A stretch of 64,000 bases of DNA from an uncultured Lachnospiraceae bacterium (GCA_947626985.1 CANQUG010000006.1:1-64000); one strand, 5' to 3'. Numbered from the stretch's first letter, positions 34,973-44,827 are shown. Translations and numbers: made by a program. Notes: generated by a model not told the origin, from the letters alone.

Positions 34973-35002
34973 TTGACATAATGGCAGGTGATGTGCTAAA
35001 CT
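34973..35002 (+). promoter_or_regulatory. Sigma-A promoter of the Opp-type transporter operon
   Basis: TTGACA (34973-34978), 18-nt spacer, TAAACT (34997-35002) with TGC extended -10. Transcription from about 35009 gives a leader of ~248 nt. Confidence 0.7.
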
Positions 35003-35008
35003 TACTAC

Positions 35009-35256
35009 GTTGCTACAGAAAGGCAGGTGCTTTTCTGGGGAAAATGCACAAAATGATTCCGAGTTTGCCGCGACTGACGCCGTCATTAATTTGCGGCATG
35101 TGTTTCCGGCTTCTTTCCTCTTTTGGTTTCCGGCCAGGCGGGCAGGAGAAGGGGGGAAGGAACTTTCCATCAGATCACAAAATTCTCCCGGGTGATCAGG
35201 AGGATTTTGGATATACGCATCCTAAAAAACTTTTAAGAAGGAGGGATATTCTAAAC
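35009..35256 (+). promoter_or_regulatory. Long structured 5' leader of the transporter operon
   Basis: Two clear hairpins: TGCCGC (35066-35071) with GCGGCA (35093-35098), and GATCAC (35173-35178) with GTGATC (35192-35197). No T-rich terminator and no known riboswitch class recognised. The frame upstream of the substrate-binding gene is open through the leader but has no start with a ribosome site. Confidence 0.45.
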
Positions 35257-37167
35257 ATGCGTAAAAAACTTTTAGCACTGGCTATGTCTCTTGCTATGAC
35301 GGTTGTGGGCCTTGTAGCTCCTACCACCATCGCGCAGGCAGGCGCCACCACTGAAGTTGGCACTCCGCGTAACGAAACTCTGATCGTTGAGTGTCAGAAC
35401 AAGTCGGACGTTCCGGGACAGTTCAACTCCTACATGTCCGGTACCCAGATGGGCTCTGGTATCCACCAGCTCATGAGCGCGCACCTTTGGGAAATGAACA
35501 CCGCCAAGGGCGAGCAGTACGGTGAAATTGCCGACGGTATGCCCGAGTCCAACGAAGACTTCACCGAGTGGACAGTTAAGATTCGTCAGGGTATTAAATG
35601 GTCCGACGGCGAAGATGTAACCGCAGACGACGTTGTTTTCACCTTCAACATGATCATGGAAAACAGCACCATCGGCGCAAGCGCAGCTACCAACCTTTAC
35701 ATCCAGAGCGTTGAGAAGGTTGACGACTACACCGTGAAATTCACGATGAAGGAGCCCTTCCCCCGTTTTGTACAGCGTTATGGTATTACCGTTTGGGGTA
35801 CCGATTATCGTATCGTTCCGGAGCACATCTACTCTCAGCAGGCAGACGTGACCACCTTCAAGGATGAGAATCCTGTAGTGGCAGGCCCGTATGTTGTAAA
35901 ATCTTATGACAGTCTTGGAATGTGGGTTCTCTATGAACTGCGTGAAGACTGGCAGCAGAGCACTCTGGGTGTTGTAGGCGCAGCTGAATTCGGCTACACT
36001 CCCGAGCAGACTCCTCCCAAGTATGTATGGTTCCGTACCTTCTCAGATTCCACCACCAAGCAGATGGCCATGATCAGCAATGAGATCGACCTTCTCTGCG
36101 AGGTTACTCTGGAAGAGTTCCAGACCATGAACAGCGCGAATGACCAGATCAAATGCTGGTACGATGATTTCCCGTATGCGAACCCCGATGATCCGGGCGC
36201 AAAGGGTATCGTATTCTCCATGGGCAAGGGCGCTCCCTATGACAATCCCGATTTCCGCTGGGGTATCTGCCTTGCTCTGGATATCGACCAGATTTCCATG
36301 AATACATTCTCCGGCGCAGGACGTGCCGCGCCGATCCCGCTGCTGAACAATACTCAGTATCTGCAGGAGACCTACACCATTCCGATGCAGGAGTGGCTGG
36401 AGAACTTCGAACTTGATCTGGGCGACGGCACCACCTTCAAGCCCTATGATACCGGTTATGCACAGCGTATGGCTGCATCCCTCGGCATCGAAGGCACCGA
36501 CGAAGAACTGATCACCATGTTCGGTGCAGGCTGGTGGAAACATGACGAAGAAGCCGCTACCAAGCTCCTTGAGAAGGCCGGCTTCGAGAAGGTTGACGGC
36601 GTATGGAACTATGATGGCAAGCCCTTCACCTTCGAACTGAGCTATCTTGCTGACGCAGAATTCCAGGAGTCCCGCGGCGTACAGGCTGTTTACAACCAGC
36701 TGCAGGCTTTCGGTTTCCAGTGCACCATCGCTTCCAAGTCTACCGCTACATGGGATGTAGACGGCGGTCAGGGTAACTTTGACATTGCCGGTTACTGGCC
36801 TTCCGGCGGTATTATGAAGGATATGTACTCCGCACTTTCCGGCTTTGACGCAGATCTGATCAAGCCCATCGGCGAGACCGGTTCCGGTCAGGGTATGCGC
36901 TGGAACAATGCCCGCGTTACCGAGATCCTTCATGAGCTGGCGAACCTCAGCCCCGATGATGAAAAATCCTATGAGCTGCATCAGGAGTTCTTCCAGGAAT
37001 GCGTAAAGGATATGTGCGAGATCAACTTCCTGTCCGGCACCAAGTTCGTTCCCACGAACAGCACCTACTGGCAGGGTTATCCCAACGCAACCAATCCTTA
37101 TGACGGTCCGTGGTGGTGGTGGAGCTGCTTCAAATACATGCTTCCGAACTTCACTCCCGCAGCGTAA
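35257..37167 (+). CDS. ABC transporter substrate-binding protein, SBP_bac_5 family
   Basis: 636 aa from ATG 35257 after AAGAAGGAGGGAT. The signal peptide MRKKLLALAMSLAMTVVGLV ends with an AQA-type cleavage site near residue 32. There is no lipobox Cys, which is unusual for a Gram-positive binding protein. The family signature region is WTVKIRQGIKWSDGEDVTADDVVFTF (read as two adjacent pieces, about 110-135). The downstream permeases and ATPases form a complete Opp/Dpp-type importer. The codon choice is strongly biased, suggesting high expression. Ligand: oligopeptide by family, but the alpha-mannosidase gene downstream makes an oligosaccharide plausible. Confidence 0.9.
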   Translation: MRKKLLALAMSLAMTVVGLVAPTTIAQAGATTEVGTPRNETLIVECQNKSDVPGQFNSYMSGTQMGSGIHQLMSAHLWEMNTAKGEQYGEIADGMPESNEDFTEWTVKIRQGIKWSDGEDVTADDVVFTFNMIMENSTIGASAATNLYIQSVEKVDDYTVKFTMKEPFPRFVQRYGITVWGTDYRIVPEHIYSQQADVTTFKDENPVVAGPYVVKSYDSLGMWVLYELREDWQQSTLGVVGAAEFGYTPEQTPPKYVWFRTFSDSTTKQMAMISNEIDLLCEVTLEEFQTMNSANDQIKCWYDDFPYANPDDPGAKGIVFSMGKGAPYDNPDFRWGICLALDIDQISMNTFSGAGRAAPIPLLNNTQYLQETYTIPMQEWLENFELDLGDGTTFKPYDTGYAQRMAASLGIEGTDEELITMFGAGWWKHDEEAATKLLEKAGFEKVDGVWNYDGKPFTFELSYLADAEFQESRGVQAVYNQLQAFGFQCTIASKSTATWDVDGGQGNFDIAGYWPSGGIMKDMYSALSGFDADLIKPIGETGSGQGMRWNNARVTEILHELANLSPDDEKSYELHQEFFQECVKDMCEINFLSGTKFVPTNSTYWQGYPNATNPYDGPWWWWSCFKYMLPNFTPAA

Positions 37168-37293
37168 GAATCAAGCTGAATATTTGAAACCTATTTGATC
37201 TGAACTGAATGGGGGACAGGAACTGCGATCCCTTGATTTGCGGTTCTTGTCCCTTCTTTTAATTCTAAACTAAAAAAGTAAGGAAGTGCTGCT

Positions 37294-38292
37294 ATGAAAT
37301 TTAAGACATTCTTTTTACAGCGTGTACTTGCCTGGGCGCTGACGATCTGGATTGGCGTTACTTTTATCTTCTTTATTCCGCGTATGTTCCCGTCTGACCC
37401 TGTTGAAAACATGATCGCGCAGATGCAGACAAGGTCAGGCAACATGGACCCTGCGGAAATGGAGGTTCTCCGTCAGCAGCTCCGTGTACAGTTCGGCCTG
37501 GAAGGCTCGCTGTTAGAGCAGTATGGCTCTTTTTTGTGGAGGGGACTCCTTCACTTTGACTTCGGTCCGTCCCTGATGAGTTATCCTGAGCCTGTGGGCA
37601 ATATTATCAGTACATATCTGCCGTATACGCTCATACTATCGCTGACGTCCACGTTTCTGGCGTGGGTGATCGGAAACTTTATCGGTCTGCTGGCGGGGTT
37701 CCGCAAGAATAAGAAATCGTCCCAGATCCTGGAGGGAATTGCGATCTGTATCTACCCGATTCCCTACTTCCTGGTGGCTCTGGTTCTGCAGATCGTATTT
37801 GCCTTCGTATTAAAACTGTTCCCGCTGCAGGCGGTTATCCAGACCGGCGGCGGCTTCGGACCGTGGATCGCTTCCCTTCTGAAGGCATCCATCCTTCCGG
37901 GCGCTTCCCTTCTGCTTCTGGGAACCGGCTGGTGGATCATCTCCATGAAGTCCCTGGCCAGCACCACCGCTGAAGAGGATTTTGTCCGCTATGCCCGTTT
38001 CCGTGGTCTTTCCGAGGCTACCATCGGAACAAGCTACGTTCTGCGCAACTCCATTCTGACGCAGATCACGGCTCTGGCCATGAGCCTTGGCGGCGTGTTC
38101 GGCGGTTCCATCATGACGGAGATCATTTTCGGTTATCCTGGTGTCGGTTCTCTGATTCAGAAGGCGATTCTGCAGTCGGACTACAACATGATCCTGGGAT
38201 GTATCACCATCTCCATCGTTGCCATTTCCACCGCCACTCTGATCGTGGACCTTGTTTATCCGTTTATCGATCCGCGGATCCGTTACGGCTGA
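37294..38292 (+). CDS. ABC transporter permease, OppB/DppB type
   Basis: 332 aa with about six membrane helices. The N-terminal helix VLAWALTIWIGVTFIFFIPR and the loop FGLEGSLLEQYGSFL are typical of OppB-type subunits. The cytoplasmic EAA-like loop reads LASTTAEEDFVRYARFRGLSEATI, shown here in two parts (ends near 250), and contacts the ATPase. The C-terminal GYPGVGSLIQKAI block is also conserved. It follows the substrate-binding gene by 126 bp and forms the translocation pore with the next gene product. Confidence 0.93.
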   Translation: MKFKTFFLQRVLAWALTIWIGVTFIFFIPRMFPSDPVENMIAQMQTRSGNMDPAEMEVLRQQLRVQFGLEGSLLEQYGSFLWRGLLHFDFGPSLMSYPEPVGNIISTYLPYTLILSLTSTFLAWVIGNFIGLLAGFRKNKKSSQILEGIAICIYPIPYFLVALVLQIVFAFVLKLFPLQAVIQTGGGFGPWIASLLKASILPGASLLLLGTGWWIISMKSLASTTAEEDFVRYARFRGLSEATIGTSYVLRNSILTQITALAMSLGGVFGGSIMTEIIFGYPGVGSLIQKAILQSDYNMILGCITISIVAISTATLIVDLVYPFIDPRIRYG

Positions 38293-38310
38293 TAGGGAGG
38301 GGGAAAGAGT

Positions 38311-39147
38311 ATGAAGAAATTTTGGAAAGCAGCGAATTTTCGTTTAAAGGCAGGAATCATCATTACGGCATTCTTCTTTATCATCGGCTTTGTCGTATAT
38401 TTCTTCCCGCACGTAAATCCGTTTACATTTAATACGTATCCGAACAATCTGGGCGCTTCCGGAGAGCACTGGCTGGGCACCACCAGTGTAGGTCAGGATG
38501 TGTTCTGGCTCCTGATCGAAGCCGTTCACAACTCTCTGCTCATCGGTCTGATTGTGGCCACCATCGGTACGGTTGTGGGCGTTCTCGTAGGTCTTCTGGC
38601 CGGTTTCGCCGGCGGTACTCTGGACAGAGTGCTGATGATCATCACAGATACCTTCGTAGTAATCCCGTCCCTTCCCATCCTGATCATGATGACCTCTCTG
38701 ATGAAGGGAAGCTCCACCATTCTGGTAATGGCTCTGGTGCTTGGTCTGTTCGCATGGGCATGGCCCAGCCGTCAGATCCGTTCCATGGCCCTGACCATCA
38801 AGGAACGCGACTTTATCCATACCGCCCGTTTTTCGGGTGAAAGTACCATGCAGATCGTTGTGACAGAGATTCTGCCCTTCGCCCTGTCCTGGTCCCTTTC
38901 AAACTTTATGAACGCTACCTTAAGCGCCATCGGCTCCGAATCCAGCCTTGCCGTTCTGGGTCTTTCTCCCGGAAACCTGGTATCTCTGGGCAACATGATT
39001 CAGTGGGCCAGAGGCTATAACGCCGTTCTTGCACAGCGCTGGCTGTGGATCGGCTCCCCGATCGTTGCGACTGTTATTCTGTTCATCGGACTGTTCCTGC
39101 TGATCACAGGTTACAACGATTACACATCCATGAAGAGAGGCAGGTGA
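38311..39147 (+). CDS. ABC transporter permease, OppC/DppC type
   Basis: 278 aa, five to six membrane helices. It starts after GGGAGGGGG. The N-terminal region has HWLGTTSVGQDVFWLLIEA, the OppC signature around the first loop. The EAA-like ATPase-contact loop is IKERDFIHTARFSGESTMQI (near 165-185). It partners the OppB-type permease directly upstream. Confidence 0.93.
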   Translation: MKKFWKAANFRLKAGIIITAFFFIIGFVVYFFPHVNPFTFNTYPNNLGASGEHWLGTTSVGQDVFWLLIEAVHNSLLIGLIVATIGTVVGVLVGLLAGFAGGTLDRVLMIITDTFVVIPSLPILIMMTSLMKGSSTILVMALVLGLFAWAWPSRQIRSMALTIKERDFIHTARFSGESTMQIVVTEILPFALSWSLSNFMNATLSAIGSESSLAVLGLSPGNLVSLGNMIQWARGYNAVLAQRWLWIGSPIVATVILFIGLFLLITGYNDYTSMKRGR

Positions 39148-39152
39148 CGAAA

Positions 39153-40115
39153 ATGTTAAGAGTGGAAAATCTATCGAGTTCCTATAAGACCATCGACGGT
39201 GACGTCCATGTGCTTAACAACGTTAACTTTACCGTTAACGATAATGAGATCTTCGGTATCGCCGGTGAGTCCGGCTGCGGTAAGACCACCCTTCTGAACT
39301 CTCTCTATGACATCATAGAGTATCCCCTCGTGGTTGATTCAGGACGCGTAGTCCTGGAGGGGACGAAGAACGGGAATCATTTTTCCTACGCGACCGGCGA
39401 GATCCGCAAGACCTGGTGGAATAACATTTCCTACGTTCCTCAGGCCGCGCAGAGCGTATTAAACCCCATTGTCCGGGTAAAAACTCAGTTCCTGGACTCC
39501 ATTCCCAAGGAGGACCGCAAGAAGGAAACTCCCGCTCAGACCCTCGAGAGAGTGGCTCTTTATCTGAAAGAGCTGAGCCTTTCTCCCGACGTTCTGGAGG
39601 CTTATCCCTTCCAGCTGTCCGGAGGTATGCGCCAGCGTGCCATTATCGCTCTTGCTACCTTCATGGCTCCGAACCTGGTGCTGGCCGATGAGCCCACCAC
39701 CGCTCTGGACGTAGTTGTACAGAAGGGTATTCTGATGATGCTGATGCGTCTGCAGAAGCAGCTGAAGAACTCCCTCATCATTGTAAGTCACGACATGGGC
39801 GTGCATTACCAGATCACGAACCGGATGGCTATCATGTACTCCGGAAGTATCGCTGAGCTGGGTCCCACAGAAGCGATCTTCAACGATCCCATTCATCCCT
39901 ACACTACCATGCTGGTAGGAGCCCTTCCCCGTGTGGGTGAGGACATTCAGAGAGTGGGTATCGCAGGGCGTCCGCCTGCACTGAAGAATCCGCCGCCCGG
40001 ATGTCGTTTTGCACCTCGCTGTCCTCGCGCTACGGACCGCTGCCGCAAAGAAGTGCCGGAGTTCCGTGAAGTGAGACCTGGGCGCTTTGCCGCCTGCCAT
40101 TTACTGAATGAATGA
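39153..40115 (+). CDS. ABC transporter ATP-binding protein, OppD type
   Basis: 320 aa from ATG 39153, five bases after the previous stop, with AGGTGACG as ribosome site. Walker A GESGCGKTT (about 35-43), signature LSGGMRQRAIIAL (near 152), Walker B NLVLADEPTTALD (near 172) and the H-loop IIVSHDMGVH. The C-terminal CRFAPRCPRATDRC is the oligopeptide/dipeptide-transporter Cys motif, which may bind an iron-sulfur cluster. It energises transport together with the OppF-type partner. Confidence 0.94.
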   Translation: MLRVENLSSSYKTIDGDVHVLNNVNFTVNDNEIFGIAGESGCGKTTLLNSLYDIIEYPLVVDSGRVVLEGTKNGNHFSYATGEIRKTWWNNISYVPQAAQSVLNPIVRVKTQFLDSIPKEDRKKETPAQTLERVALYLKELSLSPDVLEAYPFQLSGGMRQRAIIALATFMAPNLVLADEPTTALDVVVQKGILMMLMRLQKQLKNSLIIVSHDMGVHYQITNRMAIMYSGSIAELGPTEAIFNDPIHPYTTMLVGALPRVGEDIQRVGIAGRPPALKNPPPGCRFAPRCPRATDRCRKEVPEFREVRPGRFAACHLLNE

Positions 40116-40128
40116 GGAGGCGAAGAAA

Positions 40129-41118
40129 ATGTCAAAACTGTTGGAAGTTAATGGTGTCAGTAAAATATTCCGTGTAGGCGGTATGCTGCGAGGCAAAAAG
40201 CTGGTAGCGGTTGACAACGTATCTCTGTCCATCGACAGCGACAAACCCGTCATCCTCTCCATCGTAGGCGAGTCCGGCTGCGGCAAGTCTACCTTATGTA
40301 AGATGGTTCTCCGTCTGCACAACCCTGATATGGGAGAGATCAAACTGGACGGCAAATCCTATTCCGATAAGAAGAGCTACGATCCCAAGCAGTTCAAGCT
40401 GGATGTACAGCCCATTTTCCAGAACCCCTATGAGTCCTTCTCTTCCCGTAAAACGGTGGACACCTACCTTTATAATACCGCGCTGCGTCTGGGAATCGCC
40501 AAGAACCGCAGCGAGGCTGACAAGGTAGTCGATGAGTCATTAAAGAGCGTGGGTATGTCCCTGGAGGTTGTAAAGGGGAAATATTCCACTCAGTTCTCCG
40601 GCGGTGAGCTGCAGCGTGTATCCATCGCGCGTGCCCTGATCACCCGTCCGAAGCTGATCATCGCCGATGAGCCCGTGGCCGCTATCGACGCGTCCATGAA
40701 GATGAACATCGTAAACCTTTTCAAGGAACTGAGAGACAAATATAAGATTTCCTTCATTTACATCACCCATGACCTGTCCACAGCGTACTATGTATCGGAT
40801 TATATTGCGACTCTGTACCGCGGCTGCCTCATCGAGTACGGCCCGGCCAAACAGATCATGGACAATCCGGCCCATCCCTACACCGAGCTGCTGATGAGCT
40901 CCGTGCCCAGGATCGGCGACAAGTGGAGCGAGGAAATCGCGATGGCTGACATGGAAGGCAAGGAATATGCTATTTCCTACTGCAAGTTTGCTCCCAGATG
41001 TCCTTATGCCACGGATAAATGCCGTCAGGCCAAGCCCGAGCCCAAAGATCTGGGCGGCGGACGTATGGTGCTGTGCTACTATCCCATGACAGAAAAGAAG
41101 AAAGAAGCCAAAAAATAA
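40129..41118 (+). CDS. ABC transporter ATP-binding protein, OppF type
   Basis: 329 aa from ATG 40129, nine bases after GAGGAGG. Walker A GESGCGKST (about 46-54), Q-loop FQNPYESFSSRKTV, signature FSGGELQRVSIARAL (near 152) and Walker B LIIADEPVAAIDAS (near 172). The D-loop here is AAID instead of the common SALD. The C-terminal CKFAPRCPYATDKC matches the family. It is the last gene of the transporter operon, which ends in a terminator. Confidence 0.94.
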   Translation: MSKLLEVNGVSKIFRVGGMLRGKKLVAVDNVSLSIDSDKPVILSIVGESGCGKSTLCKMVLRLHNPDMGEIKLDGKSYSDKKSYDPKQFKLDVQPIFQNPYESFSSRKTVDTYLYNTALRLGIAKNRSEADKVVDESLKSVGMSLEVVKGKYSTQFSGGELQRVSIARALITRPKLIIADEPVAAIDASMKMNIVNLFKELRDKYKISFIYITHDLSTAYYVSDYIATLYRGCLIEYGPAKQIMDNPAHPYTELLMSSVPRIGDKWSEEIAMADMEGKEYAISYCKFAPRCPYATDKCRQAKPEPKDLGGGRMVLCYYPMTEKKKEAKK

Positions 41119-41193
41119 GCGGAAAGCGCCGGCCGTTCCGGGGTTCCCGCAGACGCAGCCGATGTCCGTAAAAAAAGACTGATTTCAGAAAAT

Positions 41194-41252
41194 GGAAGCT
41201 GAGAAGGGAGAGGAGAAATGGTTTCTCCTTTTCCTTTCCCGGCTTCTTTTTT
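41194..41252 (+). terminator. Terminator of the transporter operon
   Basis: GGAAGC (41194-41199) and GCTTC (41242-41246) close a long hairpin with the strong inner stem AGGAGAAA (41211-41218)/TTTCTCCT (41222-41229); six T follow. Confidence 0.8.
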
Positions 41253-41366
41253 CTTTTGCGGAGATATCTTGCCGGCCTTTAAACTGTCCTGATTTTGTGC
41301 AGATTAACGGCTGATTTTGCTGTCGGTTTTGCTGCGGATTTTCCATGGAAACGGGCAGAATACAGG

Positions 41367-41395
41367 TAGTATAAAATGAGAAAATATGGTATACT
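41367..41395 (+). promoter_or_regulatory. Candidate promoter of the alpha-mannosidase gene
   Basis: TATACT (41390-41395) with TGG just before it (extended -10). No good -35 is visible, which may mean activator control. The remainder of the gap 41253-41511 shows no gene. Confidence 0.4.
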
Positions 41396-41511
41396 TGAGC
41401 GGAGCAGGAAGATGGGAAATTCTGAGGAAATATCCGGATTCCTGCTGGAAAAAGCAGAATTTTTATGTATCTGAAACCCCATGTCAAAAAACGAAAATCG
41501 GAGGAAAACAG

Positions 41512-44500
41512 ATGTTTTTTACCATTGACAAATTCAGGAGACGTGTGGAGGAGCTGGAGGGCAGAAGATATTTCGGAAACGTGAGTATCGCGCCTTTTAC
41601 CTCCATGGAAGGGGGACTGTCCCCGGATGAGCATTACCATGAATTTCCGGAAAAAATCCAGGGACCGGAGTTTCAACTGAACGATATTTTTGTGGGCAGG
41701 GACCGTTATCTCTGGCTGGATAAAAGTATCACTCTTCCGGAGAAAAAAGAAGGCTGTGAGATCGTCGGTCTTTTTGATTTCGGGGAGACCGGAGGGGGAC
41801 ATAACAGCGGTTTTGAGTCGCTGCTCTATGTGGACGGACAGGCCTATCAGGGTGTGGACGCCAACCACAATGAAGTCTTTTTCCCGGAGGACGCCGGGGA
41901 GCTTCGGCTGAGCTTCCTTCTCTGGACCGGTCTGGAGGGCGGCGGACCTCACCGCACCTTCTATCACCAGTGCAAACGGGCGGACATCGCCTACCTGCAT
42001 AAGAAAACGGACGAGCTCTACTATTTTGCCCGGGCCATCACAGAGACCCTTCTCCTTCTGGAGAAGGACAGCGAGGTGTATGAGGACTTAAAAGGCGCGC
42101 TGGACAGGGCGCTGAACTGCCTGAACTGGGATAAGGATGCTTTTTATCCTTCCGCGGAGACCGCCCATGACGTGCTTATGGAAGAGCTTGATCATATGGA
42201 GAAGCGCACGGATGTGACGGTGAATGTGGTGGGTCATACCCACATCGACGTGGCATGGCTGTGGCGTCTGAAACACACCCGCGAGAAGGCGCAGCGCTCC
42301 TTTTCCACCGTGCTCCGGCTGATGGAAAAATACGATGAGTATATTTTCCTTCAGACCCAGCCCCAGCTTTATAAGTTTGTGAAGGAAGACTGCCCTCAGC
42401 TCTATGAGGGAATGAAAAAGGCTGCCGCGGAAGGCAGATGGGAGCCCGACGGCGGTATGTGGGTGGAGGCGGACTGCAATATCTCCTCCGGGGAAGCCCT
42501 GGTTCGTCAGTTCCTCCACGGGACCCGTTTCTTTGAACAGGAATTCGGAAAGAAATGCGAGTATCTCTGGCTGCCGGATGTGTTCGGCTACAGCTGGGCC
42601 CTGCCTCAGATTCTGAAGCAGTGCGAGCTGGATACCTTCATGACCACGAAGATCAGCTGGAATCAGTTTAATACCATCCCGGACGATCTGTTCTGGTGGC
42701 GGGGCATCGACGGAACAGAGATCCTCACTTATTTCGTGGATACGCCGGGAGAGGAGCAGGAAATCACGGAGCGGTTCTCCACTTATAACGGAATGATCAC
42801 TCCTCACTCCGTGCTGGGAAGCTGGAAGAAATTCAAGAACAAGGAGCTGAGCAAGGAGACGCTGATCTCCTACGGCTACGGGGACGGAGGCGGCGGCGTG
42901 AACAGAGAAATGCTGGAGATGCGCCGGGCCATGGATAAGATTCCGGGACTTCCCCATGTAAAACCCGCTCAGGCCGGGGAATTTTTCCGCAGGATTCACG
43001 AAAAAGTGGAAAAGACGGACCGGTATGTTCATACCTGGGACGGGGAGCTTTATCTGGAATACCACAGAGGAACCTATACCTCTCAGGCTTATAACAAACG
43101 CACCAACCGCCGTATGGAGAACAAGCTTGCTCAGATTGAGTGGCTGTCCTCCCTGGCGTATATTCTGGGCGGAGAGTATGCCCAGAAGGAACTGAATGAG
43201 AGCTGGGAATGCGTGCTGCTTCATCAGTTCCACGACATCATTCCGGGTTCCTCCATTCATGAGGTTTATGAGGATTCCCATATTAATTACGGCGTGGCCG
43301 AGGCCCGGGCGGATAAAGTGCGGGACGGGGCCCTGAAGGTTCTGGTGAAGGACGAGGCGCAGACCTATACCGTATATTCCACCAACAGTTTCGGAGGGAC
43401 AGAACTTGTGGTTGTTCCGGAAAAGGCCGACGGGGTCTTTACAGACGGAGAAGGACGGGTTCTGCCGTCCCAGAGGACAGGAGAGGGATATCTGGTACAG
43501 ATGGAGGTGCAGCCCTTTGCGGCGGAAATTCTTCATTTCCGGCCGAAGGGGGCGGAGAAGGCCGAAGCCTGTACAGAGGGGATTGCGACAGGTACTTCCT
43601 GCGGTTCTGCCGGGGACGTATTTGCCATAACGGCAGGCGGTATGGAGACTCCCTTCTACTCCCTTGCATGGAATACAGACGGTCAGCTGACGAAGATTTT
43701 TGACAAAAAAGCCGGACGCTCCGTTCTGAAAGAGGGCCAGCTGGGCAATGTGCTGGAGATTTACGAGGACAAGCCCATCAATTACGACGCATGGGACATC
43801 GATATTTTCTACACCCAGAAAATGGAGACTGTAAAGCTTGTAAAGGCTCCGGAGGTGGTGGAGAACGGCGGATTACGCGCGGTGGTGCGTTTCACTTACC
43901 GTTATCATGAGTCTGATCTTGTTCAGGATATGATTGTCTACAGCCATACGCCCAGGATCGATTTCAAAACCCATGTGGACTGGAGGGAGGACCATCGCCT
44001 TCTGAAAGCTGCTTTCTACACGGATATCCGTTCTACGAAGGCTGCGTACGATATTCAGTTCGGTCATGTGGAACGTCCCACTCACTGGAACAACAGCTGG
44101 GACTGGGCCCGCTTCGAGGTATGCGGTCACAAATGGGCGGATCTTTCCGAAAACGGTTACGGCGTCAGCCTTCTGAATAACTGTAAATATGGCCATAATA
44201 TCAAGGACAATGCCATGAAGCTGAGCCTCTTAAAGAGCGCCAAGCTTCCGGATACGGAGGCGGATATGGGAGAACACGAGTTCACCTACGCGCTGTATCC
44301 CCATCAGGGTTCCCTCACAGAGGGCGGTACCATAGAAACGGCCAATCAGCTGAATCTGCCTGCTCAGGCGGTTCCGGGAGCTTTTGCGGATCTTCGCAGA
44401 ATCGTGAAGGTGTCCACTCCCAATGTTCAGCTGGATGTGGTGAAAAAAGCCGAAGATGAGGACTGTCTGGTGGTTCGTCTCCACGAGTGCAGGGGCGGGC

Positions 44501-44652
44501 AGACAACCGTGGTCGTTTCCTCGGAATTCCCGGTGAAGCGGATCAGGGCCTGCAATCTGCTGGAGCATGATCTGGAGGAGACATGGGAAGGGTCTGAGGT
44601 GCAGCTGGTGATGCATCCCTTTGAGATCAGAACCTTTAAGCTTTATCTGTAA
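41512..44652 (+). CDS. Alpha-mannosidase, glycoside hydrolase family 38
   Basis: 1046 aa from ATG 41512 after CGGAGGAAAACAG. No signal peptide, so it works in the cytoplasm. The catalytic domain starts near residue 235 with the zinc-binding VVGHTHIDVAWLWR. The nucleophile Asp is in LWLPDVFGYSWALPQ (near 355), and the second zinc-ligand region is LHQFHDIIPGSSIHE (near 575). The remaining ~450 residues are the beta-sandwich domains typical of GH38 (IDFKTHVDWREDH). Family members remove terminal alpha-linked mannose. Its place behind an Opp-type importer suggests breakdown of imported mannose-containing glycans, although it has its own promoter. Confidence 0.94.
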   Translation: MFFTIDKFRRRVEELEGRRYFGNVSIAPFTSMEGGLSPDEHYHEFPEKIQGPEFQLNDIFVGRDRYLWLDKSITLPEKKEGCEIVGLFDFGETGGGHNSGFESLLYVDGQAYQGVDANHNEVFFPEDAGELRLSFLLWTGLEGGGPHRTFYHQCKRADIAYLHKKTDELYYFARAITETLLLLEKDSEVYEDLKGALDRALNCLNWDKDAFYPSAETAHDVLMEELDHMEKRTDVTVNVVGHTHIDVAWLWRLKHTREKAQRSFSTVLRLMEKYDEYIFLQTQPQLYKFVKEDCPQLYEGMKKAAAEGRWEPDGGMWVEADCNISSGEALVRQFLHGTRFFEQEFGKKCEYLWLPDVFGYSWALPQILKQCELDTFMTTKISWNQFNTIPDDLFWWRGIDGTEILTYFVDTPGEEQEITERFSTYNGMITPHSVLGSWKKFKNKELSKETLISYGYGDGGGGVNREMLEMRRAMDKIPGLPHVKPAQAGEFFRRIHEKVEKTDRYVHTWDGELYLEYHRGTYTSQAYNKRTNRRMENKLAQIEWLSSLAYILGGEYAQKELNESWECVLLHQFHDIIPGSSIHEVYEDSHINYGVAEARADKVRDGALKVLVKDEAQTYTVYSTNSFGGTELVVVPEKADGVFTDGEGRVLPSQRTGEGYLVQMEVQPFAAEILHFRPKGAEKAEACTEGIATGTSCGSAGDVFAITAGGMETPFYSLAWNTDGQLTKIFDKKAGRSVLKEGQLGNVLEIYEDKPINYDAWDIDIFYTQKMETVKLVKAPEVVENGGLRAVVRFTYRYHESDLVQDMIVYSHTPRIDFKTHVDWREDHRLLKAAFYTDIRSTKAAYDIQFGHVERPTHWNNSWDWARFEVCGHKWADLSENGYGVSLLNNCKYGHNIKDNAMKLSLLKSAKLPDTEADMGEHEFTYALYPHQGSLTEGGTIETANQLNLPAQAVPGAFADLRRIVKVSTPNVQLDVVKKAEDEDCLVVRLHECRGGQTTVVVSSEFPVKRIRACNLLEHDLEETWEGSEVQLVMHPFEIRTFKLYL

Positions 44653-44672
44653 ATAAAACGGTGAGATTCATG

Positions 44673-44719
44673 CCGCCCGGAATGCTTTGACGGAGAGATC
44701 CGTCCGGCATGCCGGGCGG
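44673..44719 (+). terminator. Long hairpin after the alpha-mannosidase gene
   Basis: CCGCCCGG (44673-44680) pairs with CCGGGCGG (44712-44719), with an inner GACGGA (44689-44694)/TCCGTC (44699-44704) stem. No T run follows, so it may end transcription only partly. Confidence 0.6.
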
Positions 44720-44783
44720 AAATTATAAGAAGCGTATTGGTCGCAAATAAGTATATCTGTTGGGCAGAATTGTAAGAAATGTA

Positions 44784-44811
44784 TTGAAATTTAAAAAAAG
44801 CATGGTATAAT
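44784..44811 (+). promoter_or_regulatory. Sigma-A promoter of the folT transcript
   Basis: TTGAAA (44784-44789), 16-nt spacer, TATAAT (44806-44811) with TGG extended -10. Transcription from about 44818 begins just before the riboswitch. Confidence 0.85.
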
Positions 44812-44827
44812 CATTTTAAATAAATAA

